A stretch of 64,000 nucleotides of DNA from CAYFWF01 sp964346815. Lineage in GTDB: Bacteria; Acidobacteriota; Aminicenantia; Aminicenantales; Aminicenantaceae. Each line of letters starts with the position of its first letter. Position 1 is the stretch's first letter. This document shows, in pieces, positions 1 through 8,634 of the stretch. The notes beneath the pieces were generated by a model. That model was given only the letters and a program-made list of their open reading frames with translations. It was not told the DNA's origin and searched no databases. The DNA lies in NCBI GenBank assembly GCA_964346815.1, contig CAYFWF010000068.1, positions 124,001 to 188,000 on the forward strand, given 5' to 3'. The translations under genes were made by a program, and so were the position numbers.

Positions 1-634
1 TTTCCTCAGACGAGGCGGGGATCCCTTTTATCCCGAGTTTATAGGAATAATATCCCTCGTGCATGATCCCTTCGCGGCTGAGATTTCTGTCTTCGCAGTG
101 ATCGATGGTCAAAGTCTCGAGTAGCTTGGAATACTCTAAGGCCCTGCGCATCACAAGGCTGTTTTCTATCGGGTGTCCGTCATCAGTGAAGGCTATGGCT
201 CCTGCGGCATTCAGATCTGCCATATCGGTCAGAATTTCGCCACATAGGCCTTTGGTGACAGCAGCAATCGGGAACACATTGACCACAGCATTCCGCTTCG
301 CCTCTGATAGGATATATTCAGTCACTCCACGATTGTCGTTGACCGGAGCGGTGTTGGGCATGCAGGCGATGGATGTGAATCCTCCTTTGGCGGCCGCCAG
401 AGCACCTGTTTTTATGGTCTCTTTATCCTCATATCCAGGCTCTCGGAGATGGACGTGCATGTCGATGAATCCAGGAGCTACTACCAGGCGAGAAGCATCT
501 ATTACTCTGAGATCTTTTCCTTCGATTCTCGGCTTTATGTCTGCGATTTTTCCTTTATCGAGTAGAATATCGAGTGTTTCGTCTGTTCCTGAGTAGGGAT
601 CGATGACCCTGCCGTTTTTAATCAGTAGTTTCAC
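1..634 (-). CDS. pyrC: Dihydroorotase (partial, C-terminus outside window)
   Basis: Dihydroorotase, the third step of pyrimidine synthesis, closing carbamoyl-aspartate to dihydroorotate. About 211 N-terminal residues are visible; the rest lies beyond position 1. The amidohydrolase metal motif DMHVHLREPG is at about residues 59-67, followed by ACMPNTAPVND and FTDDGHPIEN, all typical of the PyrC/allantoinase family. The GTG start at 632-634 is preceded by GGAGGAAAA on the minus strand and lies inside the end of pyrB, a 17-base overlap that suggests translational coupling. It is the last visible gene of the pyrR-pyrB-pyrC operon. I see no internal stop. Confidence 0.93.
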   Translation of the reverse strand, partial: MKLLIKNGRVIDPYSGTDETLDILLDKGKIADIKPRIEGKDLRVIDASRLVVAPGFIDMHVHLREPGYEDKETIKTGALAAAKGGFTSIACMPNTAPVNDNRGVTEYILSEAKRNAVVNVFPIAAVTKGLCGEILTDMADLNAAGAIAFTDDGHPIENSLVMRRALEYSKLLETLTIDHCEDRNLSREGIMHEGYYSYKLGIKGIPASSEE

Positions 635-1556
635 GTTCTTTTCCTCCAAGCAGTAGGTAAAGAACTGCCATCCTTACGGCGATGCCGTTTTCGACCTGTC
701 TGAGGATGACAGATTTTGTCGAGTCAGCCAGATCCGTGGATATCTCGATTCCTCGATTGATCGGTCCCGGGTGCATAATTATGGCATTCTTTTTTGCACG
801 CCGGAATCTTTTTCGGGTCAGACTGAATACTTCCCTGTATTCGCGCAAAGATGGGAAATAATTCCTCTGTTGTCGTTCCAGCTGGATCCTGAGCATCATG
901 ACTACGTCAGCTCCTTCGATAGCTCTATCGAAGTTGTAATCCAATTCCACTCCTAATTTAGCAAATTCCAGAGGCAGTAAGGGTGGAGGACCGACACAGA
1001 CTATTCTTGCCCCCAATTTGTTCAGTAGAAAAATATTGGAGCGCGCCACTCGGCTGTGCAGAATATCTCCGACAATCAGAACTTTCAAACCATCGAGTTT
1101 CTTTTTTTCCTGATTAATGGTGAAGGCATCCAGAAGGGCTTGAGTGGGATGTTCATGGGCTCCATCTCCGGCATTTATAACTGGAGACCGGCAGAAGGTG
1201 CTGATATAGTGGGGAACACCAGGACAGGAATGCCGGATAATAATGGCATCGGATTGCATGGCTTCCAGGTTCAGGACTGTGTCCTTCAACGTTTCTCCTT
1301 TGATAACACTGCTGGTCTGCCTGCTGAAATTAACGATGTCAGCACTCAATCTTTTGGCAGCGAGTTCGAAAGAGCTTATTGTCCTCGTGCTCGGCTCGAA
1401 GAAAAGGTTGATAATCGTCTTTCCTCTGAGCGTAGGCACTTTTTTTACTTCTCGCGTGGAAATTTCTAAAAAAGATTCCGCGGTTTCCAGTATGGTCAAA
1501 ATGTCCTCTTTTGACAGGGTTTCTATTCCCAGGAGATGTTTGTGTTGAAAGGACAC
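618..1556 (-). CDS. pyrB: Aspartate carbamoyltransferase catalytic subunit
   Basis: Catalytic chain of aspartate transcarbamylase, which makes carbamoyl-aspartate from carbamoyl phosphate and aspartate in the cytosol. The 312-residue length is normal. The carbamoyl-phosphate loop FEPSTRT is at residues 53-59, and HPTQALLD starts at 136 in the hinge to the aspartate domain. It follows pyrR by about 10 bases and overlaps pyrC, so the three genes are one transcription unit. No pyrI regulatory chain is visible, so control is more likely through PyrR than through an allosteric subunit; that is inference. Confidence 0.96.
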   Translation of the reverse strand: MSFQHKHLLGIETLSKEDILTILETAESFLEISTREVKKVPTLRGKTIINLFFEPSTRTISSFELAAKRLSADIVNFSRQTSSVIKGETLKDTVLNLEAMQSDAIIIRHSCPGVPHYISTFCRSPVINAGDGAHEHPTQALLDAFTINQEKKKLDGLKVLIVGDILHSRVARSNIFLLNKLGARIVCVGPPPLLPLEFAKLGVELDYNFDRAIEGADVVMMLRIQLERQQRNYFPSLREYREVFSLTRKRFRRAKKNAIIMHPGPINRGIEISTDLADSTKSVILRQVENGIAVRMAVLYLLLGGKERETTD

Positions 1557-1566
1557 GTGGTTTCTC

Positions 1567-2121
1567 CTATTCGAATTCAGCGGGTTCTGTTATCAGAATC
1601 TCGTCACTTTCATCGATCTCTTTCAGATGAACCTGGACGATTTCTCGTTTTGATGTGGGCAGAAATTTTCCCACGTAATCAGCACGGATAGGGAGTTCCC
1701 GATGGCCTCGGTCGATGAGGACAAGAAGCTGGATGGTTTTCGGACGGCCAAGATCGATCAAACTATCCATGGCTGCTCGGATGGTCCTCCCTGTGAAAAG
1801 AACATCATCGACGAGAAGGACATCTTTATCTGTCACCGAAAAATTGATTTCCGTCTTTTTAACCATATGCTGGGATTCGAGTTCGGAGAAGTCATCCCTG
1901 TATAAAGTGATGTCCAAAACCCCGACCGGGATTTCAATCTTTTCCAGTTCCCTTATCATCTTTGACATCCTTTTGCCAAGGTAGATTCCTCTGGTTCTGA
2001 TCCCTACGATGACCAAGTTGTTGAGATCACGGTTGCGTTCGATAATCTCTGTTGCTATGCGATGGAGAGCTCGCTTTATTTTACGAGCATCCATAACTTT
2101 GGCTTTGACTTTTTCTTTCAT
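1567..2121 (-). CDS. pyrR: PyrR: pyrimidine operon RNA-binding regulator / uracil phosphoribosyltransferase
   Basis: PyrR binds pyr mRNA in a UMP-dependent way to reduce pyr expression and has uracil phosphoribosyltransferase activity. From the chosen start the protein has 184 residues, the usual length. The PRPP loop VLLVDDVLFTGRT is at residues 101-113. The frame stays open to 2241, but ATG 2121 is preferred because the family normally begins just before the segment RALHRIATEIIERN and because AGGAG lies 8 bases upstream. It heads the pyrB-pyrC operon. A PyrR-type hairpin abuts this ribosome site (separate entry), suggesting autoregulation of translation. Confidence 0.93.
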   Translation of the reverse strand: MKEKVKAKVMDARKIKRALHRIATEIIERNRDLNNLVIVGIRTRGIYLGKRMSKMIRELEKIEIPVGVLDITLYRDDFSELESQHMVKKTEINFSVTDKDVLLVDDVLFTGRTIRAAMDSLIDLGRPKTIQLLVLIDRGHRELPIRADYVGKFLPTSKREIVQVHLKEIDESDEILITEPAEFE

Positions 2122-2129
2122 ATTGCCGG

Positions 2130-2148
2130 CTCCTGACCTCTCTGAATC
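2130..2148 (-). promoter_or_regulatory. Candidate PyrR-binding hairpin abutting the pyrR ribosome-binding site
   Basis: On the minus strand 2148-2135 reads GATTCAGAGAGGTC, immediately followed by the AGGAG ribosome site (2134-2130) of pyrR. The known PyrR anti-antiterminator loop consensus, from memory, is ARUCCNGNGAGGYU. The loop UCAGAGAG and the three closing pairs G-C, A-U and U-G match it, and the outermost A-U pair is replaced by a compensating G-C. I see no long attenuator with a terminator, so the likely mode is translational repression at the ribosome site, as described for mycobacterial pyrR. Confidence 0.65.
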
Positions 2149-2283
2149 GTTCATAAAAACTCGTGGATAATCCGTATTTTTTTTAAAAATCAGCACCCTT
2201 CGTGGATAGGACTTTATAGGGTTTCCGATCATGAAAATCACTAAAAAAATGCATCATCTCTGGCAAAAAGTCAACTGGAATTA

Positions 2284-3228
2284 TCAACAAGTGCTCGGGA
2301 TTTGCGGGTCCTCTATGTGAAAATGCTTCTTCGCTGATTCAATATCTTTTTTTATTTGAAGAGACAGATCCTCCGGAGTTTCGAATTTTTTTTCATCTCT
2401 GATTTTTCTCAAAAAAAGAATGCGAATTCTCTCTCCATAGAGGTTATCCTTGAAATTCATAATATATGATTCGATATGGATGTCATCATCATTAAATGTC
2501 GGCTTGCTGCCCACATGCGTTACCGCAGGCCAGATTTTTGACCTGATTCCCACCTGCGAGATAAACACGCCTTTTGGGACGATCTCATTGAGAGGATAGA
2601 TGTTAGCAGTAGGAAAACCGAGATGTTTTCCTCTGGATTTTCCTTTGATGACCTTCCCTTCAATTTCATAGGGTCTTCCGATGAGGAGGTTCGCTTTTTC
2701 GGGATTTCCCTTTTGGAGAAATTCTCGTATCAGGCTGCTGCTGACCACATAGCCTTCCTTGACAACAGGAGGAATCGACCAGACTTTAAAATTGAGTTCA
2801 CCTGCAAGAGATCTGAGTTTTGATATGTCGCCTTCTCTATTCTGTCCGAACCGGAAATTTTCTCCGACGATGATCTCTTTGGCATTAAGCTTAGCGAAAA
2901 CAAGAGAACGGATAAACTTTTCTGCTGGAGTGTCGGCAAATTTTTGATCAAAGGGTGATACGACGACATACCGTACGCCATATTTTTCGATTTCGCTCAA
3001 TCGTTGGTCGAGTGTTTGAAGCATTTTCACTTTTCCGCTCCCTAAGACGTTTTCAGGATGAGGGTAAAAAGTCAAAAGAAGAGAAAAGAGGCTGTGCTTT
3101 CTTGCTTCTCTGACCAGTGTTTCGAGAATTTTCTGATGACCTAGATGGATACCATCGAAGTTACCTATAGCGACAATGCATTTTTTTGAGAAGGAAGGGA
3201 GGTGTTTTAAGCCCTTTATGACTTGCAT
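2284..3228 (-). CDS. ribF: Bifunctional riboflavin kinase / FAD synthetase
   Basis: Makes FMN from riboflavin and then FAD, using ATP, in the cytosol. The 314-residue protein has the usual two modules: an N-terminal nucleotidyltransferase with GNFDGIHLGH at residues 22-31 and VGENFRFG further on, and a C-terminal riboflavin kinase with GKSRGKHLGFPTAN and KPTFN. The start is the ATG at 3228, five bases after the DUF1844 gene, so the two are probably co-transcribed. A 162-base gap separates it from pyrR downstream. Confidence 0.95.
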   Translation of the reverse strand: MQVIKGLKHLPSFSKKCIVAIGNFDGIHLGHQKILETLVREARKHSLFSLLLTFYPHPENVLGSGKVKMLQTLDQRLSEIEKYGVRYVVVSPFDQKFADTPAEKFIRSLVFAKLNAKEIIVGENFRFGQNREGDISKLRSLAGELNFKVWSIPPVVKEGYVVSSSLIREFLQKGNPEKANLLIGRPYEIEGKVIKGKSRGKHLGFPTANIYPLNEIVPKGVFISQVGIRSKIWPAVTHVGSKPTFNDDDIHIESYIMNFKDNLYGERIRILFLRKIRDEKKFETPEDLSLQIKKDIESAKKHFHIEDPQIPSTC

Positions 3229-3232
3229 GAAA

Positions 3233-3559
3233 TCATAATTTTATGATTTTTGCTTTTTCCATGTAGGACAATTTGAGTTGATGAAGGCTGGATTTTATGA
3301 ATTGTTCTTCTTCAGGTTTCAAGTTTCCCTTTGTTCTTTCTTGGAGCAAATCAAGCAAATCAATCATTCTTTTTGCTAGAGAAAGATTTTGAGCATCCTC
3401 CTTTTCCTTTTCCTCCTTGATCTGCCCGAGAGAGAGCAATCCCTGGGTAAAAAAGGGAAGAACGAGAGAACTGAATTCGAGAGGGGGGAGAACAAATGGA
3501 ACCTCCTCCTTATTTTCCTTTTCTGACTGTTCTTTTTTTGTCTTTTTATTTTCGTTCAT
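3233..3559 (-). CDS. DUF1844 family protein
   Basis: A 108-residue protein of unknown function. The first 25 residues are a very charged Lys/Glu-rich tail. The rest (PPLEFSSLVLPFFTQGLLSLGQI, with break at residue 20 omitted here; then AKRMIDLLDLLQERTKGNL) follows the pattern of the DUF1844 family, which is mostly helical and common in Acidobacteriota and Deltaproteobacteria. It lies directly upstream of ribF on the same strand with a five-base gap. No catalytic motif is visible. Confidence 0.75.
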   Translation of the reverse strand: MNENKKTKKEQSEKENKEEVPFVLPPLEFSSLVLPFFTQGLLSLGQIKEEKEKEDAQNLSLAKRMIDLLDLLQERTKGNLKPEEEQFIKSSLHQLKLSYMEKAKIIKL

Positions 3560-3616
3560 TTTTTTTCCATTGTGTGGGTATTTCAGCTCGTTAGCTGGAT
3601 TGAAATTTGCTCCTGC

Positions 3617-3645
3617 TTGACCTATGTTGGTTGAGCTGGTAAAAA
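3617..3645 (+). promoter_or_regulatory. Candidate promoter of mazG
   Basis: TTGACC (3617-3622), 17 bases, then TAAAAA (3640-3645). Transcription would begin near 3652, downstream of the first ATG of the open frame at 3624, which supports ATG 3687 as the true start of mazG. Confidence 0.5.
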
Positions 3646-3686
3646 ATAGTACACCATCGTATGAAATAATTCAAGGTAGCGGAATC

Positions 3687-4469
3687 ATGGAAAATTCTAA
3701 AAAATCGGGTCAAAAATTCAGTAGATTGGTCGAAATTCTGGACGATTTGAGGGGAGTGAATGGATGCCCCTGGGACCGTGAGCAGGATGAGAGAACCATC
3801 GCAAATTATTTCTTGGAGGAAGTCTACGAAGCCATAGACGCTCTTTATTCTCAAGATTATCGATGGCTCGCCGAGGAACTCGGGGATGTGATGATGGAAA
3901 TCGTTTTTTTAGCCAGACTCGCCAAGGAAAAAGGGGAATTCACCATTTCGGATATTCTCGATGGAATCAACATGAAGATGATTCGGCGGCATCCCCATGT
4001 TTTTGGCGATAAGCGTATCGAGAATTCTGATGAAGTATGGGAAGCTTGGAACCGAAAGAAACAGAAAGAGAAAAAAAGAGCGTCTCTTTTTGATGGAATA
4101 CCAAAAACTGCACCCTCCCTGCTCGCTTCCTTTCAGATCGGTCTTCGAGCATCTTCCTTTGGATTTGACTGGAAGAATTTTCAAGATGTTCTTAACAAGG
4201 TTAAGGAGGAGATCGCTGAGCTGGAAAGGGCCGTTCAGGAAGAAAATGAAGAAGGGATATTCAAGGAGATCGGAGATGTCCTGTTTTCATTGGTCAATGT
4301 TTCTCGGCATTTGAGAGTCAATCCTGAAATTGCCCTGAACCAGGCCAACAAAAGATTTATCCAGAGGTTCCAATTCGTAGAAAAGAAGCTGAAAGAAGAA
4401 GGAAAGGAATTGAGACAGGCTAGCTTGGAAGATATGGACAGAGTCTGGGAAGAGGCAAAAAAACTTTAG
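3687..4469 (+). CDS. mazG: Nucleoside triphosphate pyrophosphohydrolase MazG
   Basis: House-cleaning enzyme that hydrolyses (d)NTPs to the monophosphate and pyrophosphate. The 260 residues carry two all-alpha MazG domains, each with the Mg-binding EExxE...ExxD arrangement: EEVYEAIDAL with EELGDVMMEI in the first half and EEIAELERAV with EIGDVLFSLV in the second. CPWDREQ near residue 30 is typical of the family. ATG 3687 was chosen over 3624 because of AAGG upstream, the family length and the promoter position. It converges with prfB, with only six bases between the stops. Confidence 0.94.
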   Translation: MENSKKSGQKFSRLVEILDDLRGVNGCPWDREQDERTIANYFLEEVYEAIDALYSQDYRWLAEELGDVMMEIVFLARLAKEKGEFTISDILDGINMKMIRRHPHVFGDKRIENSDEVWEAWNRKKQKEKKRASLFDGIPKTAPSLLASFQIGLRASSFGFDWKNFQDVLNKVKEEIAELERAVQEENEEGIFKEIGDVLFSLVNVSRHLRVNPEIALNQANKRFIQRFQFVEKKLKEEGKELRQASLEDMDRVWEEAKKL

Positions 4470-4475
4470 CTTCGC

Positions 4476-5586
4476 CTATGAAATTTTTTCTTTCCTTTGA
4501 AGAAGACTGGATTTGACGAACTCATCGATATCTCCATCTAAAATCCTCTCCACATCCCCGATCTCCACTTTTGTTCTCAGGTCTTTGACCATCCGGTAGG
4601 GATGAAGCACATAGGAGCGGATCTGGTTTCCCCATGCGATATCCGACTTGGCATCTTCGAGCTTTTCGAGTTTTTCCAGCTTCTTTTTCTTTTCCATTTC
4701 GTAAAGCCTCGCTCTGAGCACCTTCATAGCAGTGGCCTTGTTTTTGTGTTGTGATCTTTCGTTCTGGCACTGCACCACGATTCCTGTGGGAATATGGGTA
4801 ATCCTTACCGCCGAGTCAGTGACGTTCACATGTTGACCTCCGTGACCAGAGGCACGGTAAGTGTCTACTCTCAGATCATCAGGAGAAATTTCGATTTCGA
4901 TGTCATCTTCGACTTCAGGATAGACAAAAACGGCAGCGAAAGAGGTATGGCGTCTTTTGTTCGCGTCAAAGGGAGAGATTCTAACGAGCCGGTGGACTCC
5001 GGATTCTTGGCTTAGGTATCCATAGGCATAATCTCCTACAAACCGAACGGTCGCACTCTTGAGTCCAGCTTCTTCTCCAGGAAGCAGGTCGAGGACGTCG
5101 GCCTCGAATCCTTTTCTTTCGGCATACCGCAGGTACATACGGAGAAGCATTTGGGCCCAGTCTTGAGATTCCGTACCTCCAGCTCCCGGATGCAGAGTCA
5201 GAATGGCATTTCGATGGTCATCTTCTTCATCGAAGAGAGTTTGCAGCCTGACCTCTTCCAACTCTTCTTCGAAGACTGATAAATTTTTCTTTATCTCGTC
5301 GAGTACGTCTTCCCCTTCTTCGCTAAGCTCGAGCAACACCTCGAGCTCTTCTTTTTTTTCAAAAATACGAGAGAAAAGGGCGATCTTTTGTTCCAGAGTC
5401 TTTTTGGTTCTCTGGAGGGACTGGGATTTCTCTTGATCCTTCCAGACTTCAGGAGAGGCGAGCTGCTCTTTTATCTTTTGGAGTTCTGATTTTTTTCTAG
5501 GGAGGTCAAAGAAAACCTCTGACTTCATCGAATAGAGAAAGGACCTCTTTTATTCTTGTAGTTAACTCAGTTGGACTTTCATTCAT
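4476..5586 (-). CDS. prfB: Peptide chain release factor 2, with programmed +1 frameshift
   Basis: RF2 recognises UAA and UGA stop codons and triggers peptide release. The gene is in two frames. Frame 0 starts at ATG 5586 and encodes 26 residues ending VRGFL, then meets an in-frame TGA at 5508-5506. A +1 slip at CTT-TGA-C (5511-5505) continues as DLPRKKSELQ to the stop at 4476. The total is about 369 residues, normal for RF2. SPF (stop recognition) and SGHGGQHVN (the GGQ peptidyl-transferase motif) are present. Frame 0 begins inside the last codons of lnt. Reading only the second frame from ATG 5528 would give a false start. Confidence 0.95.
5505..5519 (-). promoter_or_regulatory. prfB programmed frameshift site (CTTTGAC)
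   Basis: The minus strand reads AGAGGTTTTCTTTGAC. The slippery codon CTT (5511-5509) is followed by TGA (5508-5506) and C, the classic autoregulatory site at which low RF2 lets the ribosome shift +1. A short purine run AGAGG lies a few bases upstream where the internal Shine-Dalgarno-like element normally sits, though it is weaker than the E. coli AGGGGG. Confidence 0.92.
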
Positions 5587-7123
5587 CGGATGTTCTTTTT
5601 CTGCCGTTTTTTTTAATGACCATAGCTAGGATAAGGAAGAGAACTCCTAATGTCAAGCTGAGAAAAGGCAAGACATCTCCCCATTTTGTATAAAGTGTCA
5701 GATTGTTGAGGGGGAGGATGGTTCCCGTGAGATAAGTCTGTGTCATCATCTCAGAACGGGAGATTATCCGTCCATAGGGATCGATAATTCCGCTCACCCC
5801 TGTGGTGGCTGCCCTGAGCAGATAACGTCGGTTCTCCACCGCCCTTACGGCAGCAATGGCGAAATGCTGATACGGGGCTGAGGATTTCCCGTACCACCCA
5901 TCATTCGTTATAGTCACCAAAAAATCGGCGCCTTTTTTTGTAAAATTCCTGACCAGATCAGGAAATATGATTTCGTAACATATGGGCGATCCGAATTCTT
6001 TCCCTTGGTACTCATGAAGCACATATTCGCTTCCCGGAGTGATCTCTCCGATAGCATGGGTCATTTTCTCTATGAAAAAAAAGACCTTCTTATAAGGAGT
6101 GTATTCTCCAAAAGGGACAAGATGCATTTTGTAGTACTTACTTATGCGGTGCCCAGGATGTAAGCAGAGTGCGGTGTTATGGTAGAGGGTTTCCTGCCGG
6201 GATACGGTCGTTTCGTTGGTTCCAAGGAGAAGGGTGCTTCCGGTTTCTTCTACAAATTCAAAGAGTCTTTGTTTGAATTCCAGGTAAATCTCGATGGGAC
6301 AGCTGAAACAGAGCGGCACACTGAATTCAGGCCATATGATCAATCCTGAACCTTCTGCATAGGCTTTATAGGAAAGGTCGAGATGTCGTTGGAAGAGATT
6401 CCATTTCTGCTGATCTGAAATATGATTCCAATAGAGATCGGATGAAACATTCCCTTGAATCACAGAAGCTTTGAATGAGCCCGTTGTATCGAGAGTGTTT
6501 GTCATGTTCAACCATCCCCAGCCGTGGATGAAGAGAACCAGAAACAGAGCCAGAAAAAAAGGTATTCTGCGTTTGTGAATCATCGAGTACACGAAAAGGC
6601 TCTGGAAGAAAACCAGAATAAAGGATAGTCCGTAGATTCCAGTGATAGAAGCTAACTGGAGAAACCAGAGATTTTTGTACTGGCTGTAGCCCAAGAGGCC
6701 CCAGGGGAACCCGGTTAAGAAGTGAGTCAAAATGTATTCGAAAGCGATCCATAGAAACGGAGCCAGAAGGAAAACGAGGTTGGGATATGCTCTTCTGATT
6801 TTAGCGAAACAGAGAGAGAAGAAGGCCCAGAAAAGGGCCAGATACAGGACGAAGACGATATAAATGAACAGGCTCATTCCAATGGAGAGGTTGCCGTAAT
6901 GAGCAGGAACGTCCGGGATCCAGTAAATCAAAATGCCGTTGAAGGAAACACCTGCTATCAGGCCCAGAACAAAGGATTGTCTGGGAGTCTTTCGAGCGAG
7001 GACGAAGAAAACGGGAATGAGAGATATCCATGCGAGAAAAGATAGGTTGAACTTAGGAAAAGACAGGGCAGTCAGAGCTCCCCCGAGTACGGCCAGCAGA
7101 ATGTCCACCGATCTTATGTTCAA
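5579..7123 (-). CDS. lnt: Apolipoprotein N-acyltransferase
   Basis: Transfers the third acyl chain to lipoproteins at the periplasmic face of the inner membrane. The 514 residues have six or more N-terminal membrane segments and a nitrilase-fold domain with the Glu-Lys-Cys triad visible in context: WPEFSVP (Glu), YYKMHLVPFGEYTP (Lys) and PICYEIIFPDL (Cys). A further membrane segment ends the protein. The start is TTG 7123 (TTGAACATAAGATC). The last bases overlap the true prfB start. It is probably co-transcribed with the SPOR protein upstream. Confidence 0.93.
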   Translation of the reverse strand: MNIRSVDILLAVLGGALTALSFPKFNLSFLAWISLIPVFFVLARKTPRQSFVLGLIAGVSFNGILIYWIPDVPAHYGNLSIGMSLFIYIVFVLYLALFWAFFSLCFAKIRRAYPNLVFLLAPFLWIAFEYILTHFLTGFPWGLLGYSQYKNLWFLQLASITGIYGLSFILVFFQSLFVYSMIHKRRIPFFLALFLVLFIHGWGWLNMTNTLDTTGSFKASVIQGNVSSDLYWNHISDQQKWNLFQRHLDLSYKAYAEGSGLIIWPEFSVPLCFSCPIEIYLEFKQRLFEFVEETGSTLLLGTNETTVSRQETLYHNTALCLHPGHRISKYYKMHLVPFGEYTPYKKVFFFIEKMTHAIGEITPGSEYVLHEYQGKEFGSPICYEIIFPDLVRNFTKKGADFLVTITNDGWYGKSSAPYQHFAIAAVRAVENRRYLLRAATTGVSGIIDPYGRIISRSEMMTQTYLTGTILPLNNLTLYTKWGDVLPFLSLTLGVLFLILAMVIKKNGRKRTSDE

Positions 7124-7211
7124 AACGAAACCTCATTTTATCATGTCGAAAATATCTGTTGGAGAAGGAAAGTACACCGCATCGGTTCTTCATGCGGGAT
7201 CTTTTGTTTTT

Positions 7212-7793
7212 CTATCTGATGATCAAATAGTCCGTCTTTTTCTTGTTTTCTGCAAGTGCCAACTCGTCTCTTGCTTTTTCAGCCTGCTCCCGTGTGGGAT
7301 ATCCTCCCAGTCGTACCCTGTAGATTTCTCTTCTGTCTGTGGGAAAAGGATCGAGCACAATTGAATTGTATCCCTCTTTTCTGTAGGTTTCTGCGACTGA
7401 ATTTGCGTTTTGTGGATTGCTGTAAGCTCCGACCTGAATCCAATAGAGATTCTGCTCCTGAGTTGAAGGTTGGACTTTGGGCTTCTCTGCTTTGGGTTTG
7501 ACAGCCTCTGTTTTGACTTTTTCCTCTTGGACTTTGTCTTCTTGAGCTTTTTCGTGAGAGGCTAGTTCCTTTTCTATGGTTTCTTCAGATCCTTTCTTAG
7601 GAACCGGCTTCTCCTGAGCAATCATCTCCATCTGTTTGTTTGCTAGCTGAGTTTCTTCAACGATTTGAGCTTGCTTTTTTCCCACCGAAACTCCGAGGAG
7701 GAAAACGATTATGCCCAGAACAAGAATGGCTATAAAGATCAAGACAAGCTGGGAGCTTGACAGCTGAAGTTCTCGATATTCTCTGTTGCTCAT
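7212..7793 (-). CDS. Membrane-anchored SPOR-domain protein
   Basis: 193 residues: a short cytoplasmic N-terminus, one membrane segment at about 14-38 (LVLIFIAILVLGIIVFLLGV), a Lys/Glu/Gln-rich periplasmic linker, and a C-terminal SPOR domain of about 75 residues (YWIQVGAYSNPQNANSVAE, then YRVRLGGYPTREQAEKARDE). SPOR domains bind denuded septal peptidoglycan, so a role at the division site, as in FtsN or DedD, is likely by family but not shown. It sits 12 bases after the slipin gene in the nfeD-slipin-SPOR-lnt-prfB run. Confidence 0.85.
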   Translation of the reverse strand: MSNREYRELQLSSSQLVLIFIAILVLGIIVFLLGVSVGKKQAQIVEETQLANKQMEMIAQEKPVPKKGSEETIEKELASHEKAQEDKVQEEKVKTEAVKPKAEKPKVQPSTQEQNLYWIQVGAYSNPQNANSVAETYRKEGYNSIVLDPFPTDRREIYRVRLGGYPTREQAEKARDELALAENKKKTDYLIIR

Positions 7794-7805
7794 CTCAGAC
7801 TTTTC

Positions 7806-8558
7806 TTAATCTCCTTTCTTATCAGCGATGAAAGCCTTGATCATGTCAAGAGGGAGAGGGAAAACAATGGTCGAATTTTTTTCAGTAGCGATCTCGGCAA
7901 GTGTTCCCAAGAATCTGAGCTGAAGGGCTTGGGGATTGGTTGAAATAACATCAGCAGCTTTTTTAAGTTTGTCTGAGGCTTGAAATTCTCCGTCAGCATG
8001 GATGACCTTCGCCCTTCTTTCTCGCTCTGCCTCGGCTTGTCTTGCGATGGCTCTGACCATGTTCTCTGGCAGATCGACGTGCTTCATCTCCACCAGTTGG
8101 ACCTTGATACCCCACGGATCCGTATGCAAGTCTATAATTTCCTGAAGCTGGGCATTAAGCTTCTCTCGCTCTGCAAGCAGCTCATCGAGTTCGACTTCGC
8201 CCAGAACACTCCTTAACGTTGTCTGGGCAAGCTGAGAAGTGGCGAACAGAAAATCCTGGACTTCGAGAATCGCTTTCTGGGGGTCCATAACTCGGAAGTA
8301 AACCACTGCATTCACTTTAACCGATACATTGTCTCTGGTGATCACATCCTGGGGAGGAATATCCATGACTACGATTCGCAGACTCACTCTGACCATCCGA
8401 TCGATCGGGGGGAAGACAAAAATCAGACCAGGTCCTTTGGGCTTGGAAAGGACTCGACCGAGTCGGAAGATCACTCCTCTTTCATATTCTCTCAAGATTT
8501 TGATCGCGTTTAAAAGATAAAGAACGATGAGGGCCACTACAATTACCCAAGTATACAT
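7806..8558 (-). CDS. Slipin / stomatin-like SPFH membrane protein
   Basis: 250 residues with an N-terminal membrane anchor (residues 4-18) and an SPFH domain: EYERGVIFRLGRV, GPGLIFVFPPIDRM, DVITRDNVSVKVNAVVYFRV. A helical region with ARQAEAERERRAKVIHA and a family-typical C-terminal segment STIVFPLPLDMI follow. Slipins form membrane oligomers and are usually encoded next to an NfeD protease-like partner, as here (nfeD is immediately upstream). A strong ribosome site GAGGAGGTGAACA precedes the ATG. TATAAT-like bases in the 76-base gap suggest an extra promoter. Confidence 0.93.
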   Translation of the reverse strand: MYTWVIVVALIVLYLLNAIKILREYERGVIFRLGRVLSKPKGPGLIFVFPPIDRMVRVSLRIVVMDIPPQDVITRDNVSVKVNAVVYFRVMDPQKAILEVQDFLFATSQLAQTTLRSVLGEVELDELLAEREKLNAQLQEIIDLHTDPWGIKVQLVEMKHVDLPENMVRAIARQAEAERERRAKVIHADGEFQASDKLKKAADVISTNPQALQLRFLGTLAEIATEKNSTIVFPLPLDMIKAFIADKKGD

Positions 8559-8634
8559 TGTTCACCTCCTCATTTTCTCACTTTATTATAATACTAAAAA
8601 TGCGATGATTACCAGCAAAGCTTATCGGTAAATT

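Noticed and set aside
5506..5508. The in-frame TGA near the start of prfB as a mutation or sequencing error
   Set aside because: The context CTT TGA C and the clean +1 continuation are the well-known programmed frameshift of RF2.
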